From Malachius bipustulatus (lineage: Eukaryota > Arthropoda > Insecta > Coleoptera > Melyridae), in contig OU342635.1 of assembly GCA_910589415.1 (NCBI GenBank), positions 37,536,929-37,600,928 on the forward strand: DNA of 64,000 nucleotides, in the 5' to 3' direction. Shown here piece after piece: positions 33,507 to 44,200 of this stretch (the first letter of the stretch is position 1; every line of letters starts with the position of its first letter). Both the position numbers and the translations under genes were made by a program. A model generated the notes under the pieces. That model made no database searches. It was not told the origin of the DNA and saw only the letters and a list, made by a program, of their open reading frames with translations.

Positions 33507-34229
33507 ATGCCTTTCAAGTGCTGTGTCACCAACTGCCCAGGCAAGAAAAAGACCGTATTTTCTTTTCCAAAAGACGAAATTAAGAAGAATTTATGGTTGC
33601 GTCGACTGGGAAGAAACGATCTCTTGAAGATTATGGATCTTAAGAACTATCGAGTACGTGGTATTTATTACATCTAGCTTCAAATAATTTATTATTAGGT
33701 ATAGTGTTGATTATTGGTCTCATTGTTTAGGTATATGTGAACTACACTTTCATGATAATGATATCAAAAGAACAGTGGAAGTTTTTAGTGAAGAAACAGG
33801 ACAGTTGATGGTCTCTAATTTGGAACGACCTTATTTAAAAAATGGTAAGTTCTTAAAATACCTTGACACTTATCAACAAATTTTGTCCACTTACTAACCT
33901 CTTAAAATGAAAAACTAAATTAAATCATCCCCTGCTTTATTGTTAGGATTTCCCTTACTCCTCAATCATTTCCAGATGTAACTCCCCTTTCCTGCTCAAC
34001 TTCCAAGCAAAGTGTTCCCTTGAAAAGATCCTCTCCTGTAACCTGTAAGAAAACGCCAGAAATTGGAAAACAGATTGCTCGAGTCTGCAATCGAAAGCAG
34101 TGCCAGGTCAGGTCAGGTCAGGTCAGGTCAGGTCAGGTGGAAGAAGACAAACAGACATATTCCAAGAATAATAATTTGTGTGATACCATCCAAATGATAC
34201 CCAAGAGTCCCAAGACCCAAAACTGCTGA
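33507..34229 (+). CDS. THAP zinc-finger protein of the P-like element
   Basis: This is a C2CH zinc-dependent DNA-binding protein. Three exons are proposed: 33507 to 33657 or 33660, 33731-33844, and 33976-34229. The protein has about 173 residues. It begins MPFKCCVTNCPGKKK with the first two Cys ligands (C-x3-C), has FSFPKD and the NLWLRR tryptophan, and gives C-x2-H as ICELHF across the first splice. ERPYLKN then takes the place of the AVPTIF-like end of a THAP domain. The C-terminal part is Ser/Lys-rich with no known fold and contains QVRSGQVRSGQV, made by a GGTCA pentanucleotide repeat. No transposase catalytic part follows the stop at 34227-34229, though a GTAAGT at 34239 could be an old donor. 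It lies wholly within the inverted-repeat element. Confidence 0.72.
34103..34138. repeat. pentanucleotide microsatellite (AGGTC)n in THAP exon 3
   Basis: About seven units of AGGTC run in a row inside the coding exon. Since five is not a multiple of three, any gain or loss of a unit shifts the frame of everything downstream. Confidence 0.9.
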
Positions 34230-34529
34230 TCCATAATGTAAGTGTTATAGGTTACCTACCTACCTTTCTTATTATTTCTTATTTCCATTATTGATTTATT
34301 TTTAGGAATCTTATAATAATATGACTAAACCAACAAATTATAATTAATAATTATTACATTAAAACATTTTTCTGAATATTTCATCTTGAGCAGTATTAAA
34401 TTAAAATATTATTATAATCAATTCAATAACAAGCAGATGACAACCGTAACCTGCTAGCAGTGCTAGCCTAATGTGGCGGCCATTTTGAATCTGCTTTCAG
34501 GCCTTGTTTCTAGGAGGTGTTGGTTAAAG

Positions 34530-35898
34530 ATGCTATTTATTGACAAATATCATTGACATAAGACATCAAAAAAAGTTACTAATACTAAAATAAGCTGAGG
34601 CTCTTATAATTATGAGCTTTAGTAGGTACTTTTGAAAACGTGGAGTACATGCAGGGACAGGGTGTGATTCTTTTAGGACGCTCATTTGAAAAAGTTCAAT
34701 TATTTCTAGTAGATTTAGGGCCATAAAGTTTGGAATCTAGGCAACATAAACAATAACGAGTCAAAATTAAAATAAGATGGCTGCACATTTAAAAATAGCT
34801 AGGGAACCTACATTACCGACACTAAAGCTTACTAGGGTAGCGCATTCACTCGTTGTCGTTGACATTTACTTAACACGGTTAGGTTTGAACAGCTGGATGT
34901 CATATTTTTGGTACATTTGGTCACAGGCGTAGGTATCAAGTGGAAAAAAGCGAAGTTTGAAAAATGAAACAAAATAATAACACGAATAGAAATGGCATCC
35001 TCTTTCGTATTACAAACATATTACGGGCTTATAGGATCTACAAAGCTGTAGACTTTAGTATTAGATATAATTATTTTTAACTGGATATCTAACGTAGTTA
35101 CTATGAGATAAAGTGTCTTGCTAGACATACGAATAGCAGTGTGATCTTATTATAGTACCCCTATATTATAAGACCCTCCAATACTGATTCCAGAAATAAG
35201 ATTCATCAAGATGTAATAAAACCTACCTGACAAACTTCCAGGTATACGACGGAAATTCTGAGCTCCGTATATACTTTAAAATATTAAGAAAGTTACCTTT
35301 AGGCATCGCGAACAAGTGTAGAGAGCTTTCTCTTTATTGTTAAAACATCCTCTAACGCAGCAAAAGTTTACCATTACAAAAAATACGCGGACTTAATAGC
35401 AAATTATGTGAATTTTTAGACATTCATGGAAAATCTGACGTCTTTGAAGTTAAATTTGATATTCCCAACTTTTTTCCCAACTTTTTGTGAGAATGAGAAT
35501 GCGCTTCCCTAGTAAGCGTCAATGTCGGTAATACAGGTTCCCTAAAAATAGCGAAAGAAGAACACTATCTTTAGTTTTTTAAACGGGACACCCGTATATT
35601 TCAATTTGTCTAGAAAAATTCAATAAGAATGGTTTTACAGTTAGTTGGAGTTTTAAATAAGAAGGTAGTTTATTTATGAGTTATAAAGAAAAGAAAATCG
35701 TAAAAACTCCATGCACGCTCGTCATATGAAGGCGATTTGGCCACTAAATCCATGAACTCTGGCGCATATACGTTTTCATAGATTGACCATTGACCTACTT
35801 GTGTGTGATTGATTATAAAATTTAAAAGTTTATTAATTGTTTTCACGGTGAGAGATAATAGATGATCAGAAACTAATCTCATCTCAGAGCTTGATAGG
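34530..35898. other. intergenic, one foldback relic
   Basis: The only recognisable piece is 35575-35705 (GACACCCGTATATTTCAATT ... GAGTTATAAAGAAAAG). It is one arm of the family seen at 15335-15770 and 16359-17202, with no partner arm here. Confidence 0.5.
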
Positions 35899-37485
35899 CA
35901 GAGCTGGCCATGTACTCGAGTACTTTACTCGTATTTTTGTTACGAGTAAAAAAACTACTCGTAATTTTTTACTCACAAGTACTTTCCATCCAAAATACTT
36001 ACTACTCGTCAGAGCTGGGCACGAGTACTGAAAAGAGTACTCGTAAATAATTCGAGTACGAGTACTTGGAAAATGTACTCGTAAGTATTTACTCGTAAGT
36101 ATTTTGGCACAAACAGGTGGACGAGTACGAGTAATACTCGTGAAAACACGAGTAACAAGTACGAGTAGTTTTATTCGTGTCGTGCGCATGATCCATCATG
36201 ATACCAATAAATACCAAGGTGCAACCAGCCTATGACGTCAGGCTTGTGATAGCTAAATTCGAGTGCGAGCATAAGGTAATATCCGTTCCGTAGATCGTAT
36301 CATATTCTAATCTAAGCAGTGCCGGCTCCTGTGATAATGGCGCCCTGTTCGAGAGTGCTTCATGACGCCCGATGCACGGATGCATCCAGTGAAAGAATTT
36401 TTCAATGAAAGAAATTTTATTGTAAAGAAATAATAACTTCTTACATAGCGCATATTTGATATGTTATATAAAAATATGTAAAATTTAAAATGCGGCATTA
36501 CTAGTGACAGTGTAATTGCGCAGGACGGTGACGGTGAACTCGTTTTTAGATCGGTTCCCTGCTGACGGCATGACGTCATTACTATCCGTAAAAATATCCG
36601 TATTTCACGAGATAAAGTTCTCGAGTAGTTGTAATTGTACTTATCCGTACGAGTAGTAAGTATTTTGGATAGAAAGTACTTGTGAGTAAAAAATTACGAG
36701 TAGTTTTTTAACTCGTAACAAAAATACGAGTAAAGTACTCGAGTACATGGCCAGCTCTGCTACTCGTACAGATAAGTACAATTACAACTACCCGAGAAAT
36801 TTTACTCGTGAAATGCGGATATTTTTACGGATAGTAATGACGTCATGCCGTCAGCAGGGAACCGATCTAAAAACGAGTTCACCGTCCTGCGCAATTGCAC
36901 TGTCACTGTCACTAGTAATGCCGCATTTTATATTACATATTTTTATATAACATATCAAATATGCGCTATGTAAGAAGTTATTAATTTCTTTACAATAAAA
37001 TTTCTTTCATTGTAAAAATTCTTTCAAATTCAAAGCATTTGAATTTATGTTGAAGATTAAATATTTCTTTTTCCCTTCCCCCCCCCCCCCCCCCCCCCTA
37101 AATGAAAGCCTAACTTCGCCACTGGGTGCATCCGTGCATCGGGCGTCATGAAGCACTCTCGAACACGGCGCCATTGTCACAGGAGCCGGCACTGCTTAGA
37201 TTAGAATATGATACGATCTTCGGAACGGATATACCTATGCTCTCACTCGTATTTAGCTATCACAAGCCTGACGTCATAGGCTGGTTGCGCCTTGGTATTT
37301 ATTGGTATCATGATGGATCATGCGCACGACACGAATAAAACTACTCGTACTTGTTACTCGTGTTTTCACGAGTATTACTCGTACTCGTCCACCTGTTTGT
37401 GCCAAAATACTTACGAGTACATTTTCCAAGTACTCGTACTCGAATTATTTACGAGTACTCTTTTCAGTACTCGTGCCCAGCTCTG
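35899..37485. mobile_element. hAT-like element hosting an inverted copy of itself
   Basis: The outer copy starts CAGAGCTGGCCATGTACTCG at 35899 and ends GCCCAGCTCTG at 37485. The flanks TTGATAGG (35891-35898) and TTGATATA (37486-37493) agree at six of eight bases, as an 8 bp duplication would. Subterminal regions are full of the ACTCGTA/TACGAGT motif. Removing 36010-36767 restores one continuous outer copy. The outer copy contains about 100 bp (about 37025-37125), including a run of about 20 C, that is absent from the inner copy. No transposase is encoded. Confidence 0.85.
36010..36759. mobile_element. inner hAT-like copy with perfect 8 bp duplication
   Basis: The 750 bp element starts CAGAGCTGGGCACGAGTAC and ends CATGGCCAGCTCTG. 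The 8 bp on each side, CTACTCGT at 36002-36009 and 36760-36767, are identical. The sequence is the reverse complement of the outer copy in which it sits. The 8 bp duplication, CAGAG-type ends and clustered subterminal motif fit a non-autonomous hAT element. Confidence 0.9.
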
Positions 37486-37493
37486 TTGATATA

Positions 37494-38262
37494 GGTTAGA
37501 TCCTGATCATTTATCAATGTTATACAAAAAAGCGATGGGCTTATTATATTAGGGGCAAATTATCTCCACGACGGGGAAGAAAAATTACACATACCGGTGT
37601 AAAAAAAAAACAATCTAGAGGTGGATATCTCAAGGAAACGAGTGTTTTGGGCTTATGCCCGTGGAGACTTTTGTTCAACTCATCGAATACTACCGATCCC
37701 CATAATTAACTACAAATTTTGACAGGGAGACACTTTCCATAAAGATTCTGCGTGGGGTCCTTGTCCTTGTAGGAGTGCATTCATAAATTTATTTTACTCG
37801 TTGCAGTCTGCGCATACGCTTTGTGATTTAAATGTTGTAGGAGCTCACAGTGGATTTTAGTGTAAACTGATTAAATATTTTTTTCTGTGTCAGAATTGCG
37901 GAAGTCTTCAAAATTCTGAAATTAAATATTACGGTTTGAACCGGATGGGGGTAACATGTGACTCGAATTGTCATTTGTCAATTAGTAAAGTCAAACAAAA
38001 CTATTATTGTTATTGTTGCTACTCGAGTGGTAATCGTATTTTGATTTGATTTAAATTTGCTCATGTTATTTTCCCAACCCAATTCTAATTGCGTTGGTAT
38101 TGCTTTGCGGATGCGGTCAGCTGCTGATTGGACTTTACGTCTTCTTATTTACATGTACATTTTTTGTTGTTTTAGTAGATTGTTATTTCAGAGAAGTGTT
38201 TAAAAGTTATTGCGATTATCTAATAGTTCATCCAGTGTTCTTGCTGTTAATGTTATAGAAAA
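37494..38262. other. upstream region of MMAB
   Basis: AT-rich spacer. No repeat or open frame of note was seen; MMAB transcription presumably starts in its last 200 bases. Confidence 0.4.
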
Positions 38263-41200
38263 ATGTGGGCCAGAAGAATAATTCAATTCAGGGCAACAAC
38301 TGCATACCCTGTTCCTGTTCAAAATTACTGCCAAAGAAACCGGGCAACGGAACGTGCAGAGGCTGAATACAGGCGGTCAGTAAAACATATTTATTTTTAA
38401 TCAGTAATTTAATCGCATAAATATTGTGTTCAGCTCAAATACTAATCTTACATCTAAACTAAATATTCCATATTTAGTTTACTAGTTTTTTCCCACTTAT
38501 TTAGGGCCGATAAGAAAAATAAAAACCGGACACCACCGCCAGTTAAAGAAATCCCATCGTTCAGCAGAGTGGGCGATGACGGAACTTCGATAATTCTGCG
38601 AGGCGATATCCTCCCGAAAGACAACAGAGTTTTTGATGCCCTGGGTGCCACCGAAGAGCTGCTTAGTTTTTTAGGGTAAGGTAAAAAGTTTCATTGATTA
38701 TTTGCTGAAATAATCGAGTCATTTCTCAACAGATTGGCGAGAGAGCATGCCATTCAATGCGGCCATGAGTACACAGATCAATTAAGACGTATTCAGATGA
38801 CAATAATAGACTTGAAGCTTGCAATATCACGTCTGGATGGTTTAGCTTTCACTGCGATGCCCTCTTCAGAGCACATTAGAGAGTTGGAAGACTGGATTAA
38901 TAATTATTCTAAGCAGCTATCTCCACCAGAAGAACATGTGATACCGGTAAGTATTAGGTAGGGTGGCTTTTATACCATGTGGTTTTAATACCAAAGTTGG
39001 TAGTAAAATCCCTAAATTATAATGTCACCAGAACTGGTAATTTGAGAAATCCGAGTTATATTAAATGAGGTCAGAATCTTACTTTTCAAAAGACCATGTG
39101 GTTTATTTAAATCTCTTTTTCTCAAAATCATATCAGATCAGTAGAATGCAATGCAAAATGAATTTTATTTTTTAAACAATAGTAGTCGTCATATATGCCA
39201 TGTGACTATCACGATTTTTTTTCTTGAAGTTGGTAATAAAATCTTGGGTTATTATTCACTGGTCACTGGTTGTATTGGTTATTTGGAAAATGTGAGTTAA
39301 ATTGAATCAGTTGCAGAATTTTATTTTTTAACCATGTAATTAATTGTCTTAAGACCATGTGACTATAAATTATTTTTTTTCAAAGTTGTAATAGAATCCT
39401 TAGAGTAATGTCACCAGCATTTCACAATAATGAATTTTATTTTCAAACCATGTGTCCATGTGTAACACCATCGGTGGAGTGCTAGAACGCTTATTAAAAA
39501 TGATTATCCAATGATGGTCCATCAACGGGTATTTTACATCTGCATGTGTTCATGTAATTTTAAATCATGCTTTTTGTTCTTAAGATTGGTAATAAAGTTC
39601 CTCAATAATCCTGTAAGTTACTATACAGGTGTCCGGAAATTATGCGCAAAAAATTAAGGGGGTGATTCTACTTGATGGAATATTGCCAAAAGTATCTATA
39701 ATTTTTTTTCGAAAACTCACAAATAAGAAAGTTATAAGCCTTCAAAGTTGATTTTTTTAAATCAATATTTTTTTATAACTTTTTTTCTAGTGTACTGATT
39801 TTCTTAAAATTTTACACACTTACCACTGATGTTGCTTTACATCCTTGGTCCAAATTAGACTTGAAGCCCTTGAAATCAAAAGGCCTTAACTGCCCTTGAC
39901 CTTCAAAAAAACCCTATAACTTTTTTCGTAGTATTTTTTTCTGAGTTTTGAAGATGCACAATTAAAGAACATGAAGAAATATTCGGAAAAGGTCCTCTTT
40001 GTCTGTCACGATAAAATGACCTGTTTCCGAGTAAAACTGTTTTAAAAATTTGCTTGCACTAAAATTGATCACCATAAATTATGATCATTTTGCAACAACG
40101 CCAAAGCATGCTTTGGAAACAGCTGCAGGGTTGATTTGCTATGTACAAAACAGAGACATTCGTATATAAATAGACTTGGAAATGATAAAATTTAACAGTT
40201 TTTTAATCATTTTTTTTTAATAAAATAATAAAAAAAAATGCTGCAAAATGAAATTCAAAGCAAACGCCTTGTTTCCTAGGCAACCCTGCAGCTGTTTCCA
40301 AAGCATGCTATGGTATTGTTACAGAATGATCATAATTTATGGTGATCAATTGTAGTGCAAGCAAATTTTTATAACAGTTTTACTCGGAAACAGGTCATTT
40401 TATCGTGACAGACAAAGAGGACCTTTTCCGAATATTTCTTCATGTTCTTCAATTGTGCATCTTCAAAACTCAGAAAAAATTGTTACAAAAAAAGTTATAG
40501 GCCTTTTTTGAAGGTCAAGGGCACTTAAGGCCTCTTGATTTCGAGGGATTCAAGTCTAATTTGGACCAAGGATGCAAAGCAACATCAGTGGCAAGTGTGT
40601 TAAATTTTAAGAAAATCCGTACACTAGAAAAAAAGTTTAAAAAAAATATTGATTTAAAAAAATCAATTTTGAAGGCTCATAACTATCTTATTTGTGAGTT
40701 TTTGAAAAAAAATTATAGATACTTTTGGCAATATTTTATCAAGTAGAATCACCCCCTTAACTTTTTGCACATAATTTCCGGACACACTGTAGTGCTGGCG
40801 GTTTTTTGGCGAATCAAAGTTCTATGAAATCAAATCAAATTTATATTGAATCAGTTGCAGAGTTTTTTTTTCAAATAACAGATAAAAACCATGAAATTAT
40901 AATTTATGAGTTATGATTTTTTTTACAAAGGTAACAGAGTTGTTACTGGAAATTTGCCAAATGAACGGTTATTTTAAATCTTTCAGAAATGTCATAAATA
41001 TATAGATTTAGAATTATTTCAAAATAACAACTGTACATAACAGATAATGAGTCAAATTTTGTGACCTTTTGACCACATCAAAGAAACATGAAACGAAAAA
41101 CATTAAGCATGAAACATAAAACAGGAAACAATAAATTGCGAGAAACGAAACCGTTTCATTTTTACATACTAATCAAAGAAAGAAAAATAAAATGTTTATA

Positions 41201-44200
41201 GTCAACAATGGACAGTGATGACGACGAAGTCGTTGCTGTCGTGGCAACTCTTTTATTACTGTCCAAAAACAAGAAAAAAAAGAAAACGACGTTAGTGGGT
41301 GCATATATCCCATTTCAGACGTTTTTGGATTCAAGTTGGCTGTGATATTTTTTCTTCAAGTTGGATACCCTGGACAGTCGATTTGAGCTAAAAAAGTTCA
41401 AATGACTTCCCACTTTACTCATATGCCATTAGGATTAATTTCTTACCTAATAAAAATATGTTTGACGTATGAAAACAATAATTCAATAATATACGATTGT
41501 TGTTATTTTTTAGTAAAAAATATTTAATTATAGACGTTCAGTAACTTCATTCAAAAAGTTCTGTCAGATTTTCAGCATCTTATTTCAATCCTTTTAAAAT
41601 TGAAAAGAACTTAAATCACCTTTGAATACTACATTATTATATTATAATGCCAAAAGTAATTGAAATGTGTGGCACAGTGTCTACCGAAAACCAGCACAAA
41701 GAGATCGTTATTTACACAAGAACTCCAATCAACACCCAGCCCAAAAACGAGCTCTGTAATACAAACCCCGGTAAATCGTGCTTCCCGAATTTGTGAGACT
41801 CAGTCCTACCTCGAAGGAGATGAGCTCTACACCATGCATGAATGCTTACCCCAATAACTAGAACAATAATAATTTATAGTTCTACCCAAATATAATTTTT
41901 ATTCATATGTTTTAGGCAGCCTCAGTATCAAACGACAATAACGAGATAAGAATTTGTCATAACTCATCCTCAACCGAGTTAGCAAGACTTTTCTCAACTA
42001 GCAAAAAAATCCTCCAACTCCCTATACAATAAATTGAAAATGAAGAAAAACTTATTGGCAACCTACAAAGATCATGAGGATCATTCCATCTGCTTTCTTC
42101 AAAATTTGAATTAAATTAGTTGATAAAGGAATAAAGACTACCCCTACTTATTCTTCAAATGTTCTTGTGAAAATTAGGCATTTCAAGAGTCGGCGACATG
42201 ATATATGATATATGTTCCTGAATTTCACCACATGACGCGAGAGAGAGAAGTCCAGCACTTTAAGTTATTTAAGAGAGAACAAATCAAAGATCATAAATGT
42301 AAAATGATGAAATGTGACTTGACCCCTTTTTCCCTTGTACCCTTCAAATGTGATTGAGTTTTTTATTATATTATTATTAAATAACTTTTATTTTGAGTGC
42401 GGCGGTTTAGGTCACTGACTATAATTATTGAGCCGTTGACGCTGTCACCGTCTGGGTTCAAATCCCAGCTCGGCATGGTTATTTCTCGGTAATTTAACTA
42501 TGATTTATAAATTTAAAATTTGTGTCTGGCCAAATTAGCTAGTTCTGAGAGCCAAATTACTAGATTGGAATGACTAGGTCTTATCTACACGGTTAAGACT
42601 AATTACTTACTAATTACCAATATAATTACTTAAAAAAAAACTTTGATATTGGAAAATTGAAGTCAGTTGAAAAAATTTGTTGAAATAGCCTTTTATAAAT
42701 TTCCAGGGCATAATCTTTATCTTCGAATCTAAACCAACTCAATAAAATTTGAGAGTAAAATCAAGAAGTATCGCGAGCAAAAAAATCCGAAATAATATTA
42801 TGTAGATTTTTATAAATAATGTTGTAACCGCTAGCCTTTAAATTACTTCTCTGGATAACATTTCTTAATTTTCTAGTTGAATATTTCTTGTTCAATAACT
42901 GTAAAAGCATTGTAGAAGTGTAGAACTGTAGAAGTGTAGAAATATAGCTTACCTTATAATATATGAATCTTATTTTAACCGTTAAACAAGAAATTTTAAA
43001 GACAATGAACATAACTTGTATTTTTATCTTTTATTACTAAACTAAAAACAAACAATAAATTATGATAATTTTTATATTTCGTATTTTTTTGGATAAAAAT
43101 TAAAGTTTTGAAATACAGAAAACATATTTAAAGGAATTGTTAATAATTTCACATATAGTTGAAAAAAATCGATCAAGAAATAAATCCTCCTTGTCTGATT
43201 TTACACAAAAATAAATATTTCCCCGAATATTAGTATAAGTACCTACTTTAGATAATATATTCCTGTTTTGGCAACGCAGCGTAGGTGAAATTTAAAACAA
43301 AGTCAAATTTGATTAGAAACATCCATAACCTTAAAAAATTTAGCTTGTCAAAGGTAGTTCAAAACTCAGCTTTTGGAAAGGTACCAACATAATTCGAATT
43401 TTCCATAGCCAACTCTGAATTCAAAAACGTCTGAAATGGGATATACATACAATGATATATAAATCTTAAGGTATGCTTCCACCAAAGGAACATTGAGGAA
43501 CTTTTATGTAGCCACAAGTTTCGTCTTGCTGATTTTCCTTTGAAGTTTACCGCTCGAAATGGAAACCGGCGACAAGAAGAAACAATCTGAAATTGGAACA
43601 GAAACCGAGTGGAACATTCAAAAACTTTGTAGAACATTTTCCAAAAAAGGAAAGAGAAACATAAAAGTTCCTCAATGTTCCTTTGGTGGAAACATACCTT
43701 TAAACATAGTACATATTTGGTTGCAAAGGAATTAAACAATCATCCTGCCAAATTTCAATAATTTTATAGAATGAGTACATAAACATTTACAGAATGTGCA
43801 TTGCCATTCAGTAATCTATTGCTATTTTTTTTGCTTAATAATTTATGAATTTTATTGTAAATTTATTGGGAGCTAGCTGGCTGCTAAGTAACGTTCTTTA
43901 CTGCCCCGAAATTTGCTCGGGGAGGAATAGAATGTTATAAATTGGCGCCTCTCTATTCGAGAGAGGCCCACGAGTGAACCTACTTTTGCTGTGCTCAAAC
44001 TTCAATTTTTTGCGGCAATGTGGCATTTTGAGTGATCGGTATGGGTTGAGATATGAGAGTGACGACAGAAGGCACTATTTTCAGTAACTTAATTTTTTAT
44101 TTGACAAGTAATATTCACGTTCGTAATAGGGGTAGGTAGGTACCCAGAATTCAAGTATCTAGTTATCATCATTTTTTTTTTAATGGATATTTAGGTATTT

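Larger units (their letters stand above)
33263..34522 (+). mobile_element. P-element-like transposon, non-autonomous
   Basis: The first and last 30 bases (33263-33292 and 34493-34522) are exact inverted repeats; the end reads CAACACCTCCTAGAAAC. The element is flanked by an identical 7 bp sequence, GTTAAAG, at 33256-33262 and 34523-34529. The inverted repeat continues loosely inward (AAGATGGCGGC versus AAAATGGCCGCC). Ends beginning with CA, a repeat of about 30 bp and a 7-8 bp duplication are those of the P superfamily (P, 1360/Hoppel), whose transposases begin with a THAP zinc finger. The 1260 bp element encodes just that THAP part (33507-34229). The catalytic and GTP-binding regions of a P transposase are missing. 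Confidence 0.82.

Noticed and set aside
40561..40746. 61-codon Lys-rich frame
   Set aside because: It falls wholly in one arm of the 39623-40791 palindrome and has AT-rich, low-complexity composition.
42398..42475. functional tRNA gene
   Set aside because: The T arm is perfect, but the acceptor stem has about two mismatches in seven and the D arm does not fold; a SINE head is more likely.
43359..43739. 126-codon minus-strand frame
   Set aside because: It runs through a MITE and its inverted ends; no domain.
43904..43967. histone mRNA 3' stem-loop
   Set aside because: The stems do not match the conserved histone hairpin sequence and there is no histone gene nearby.
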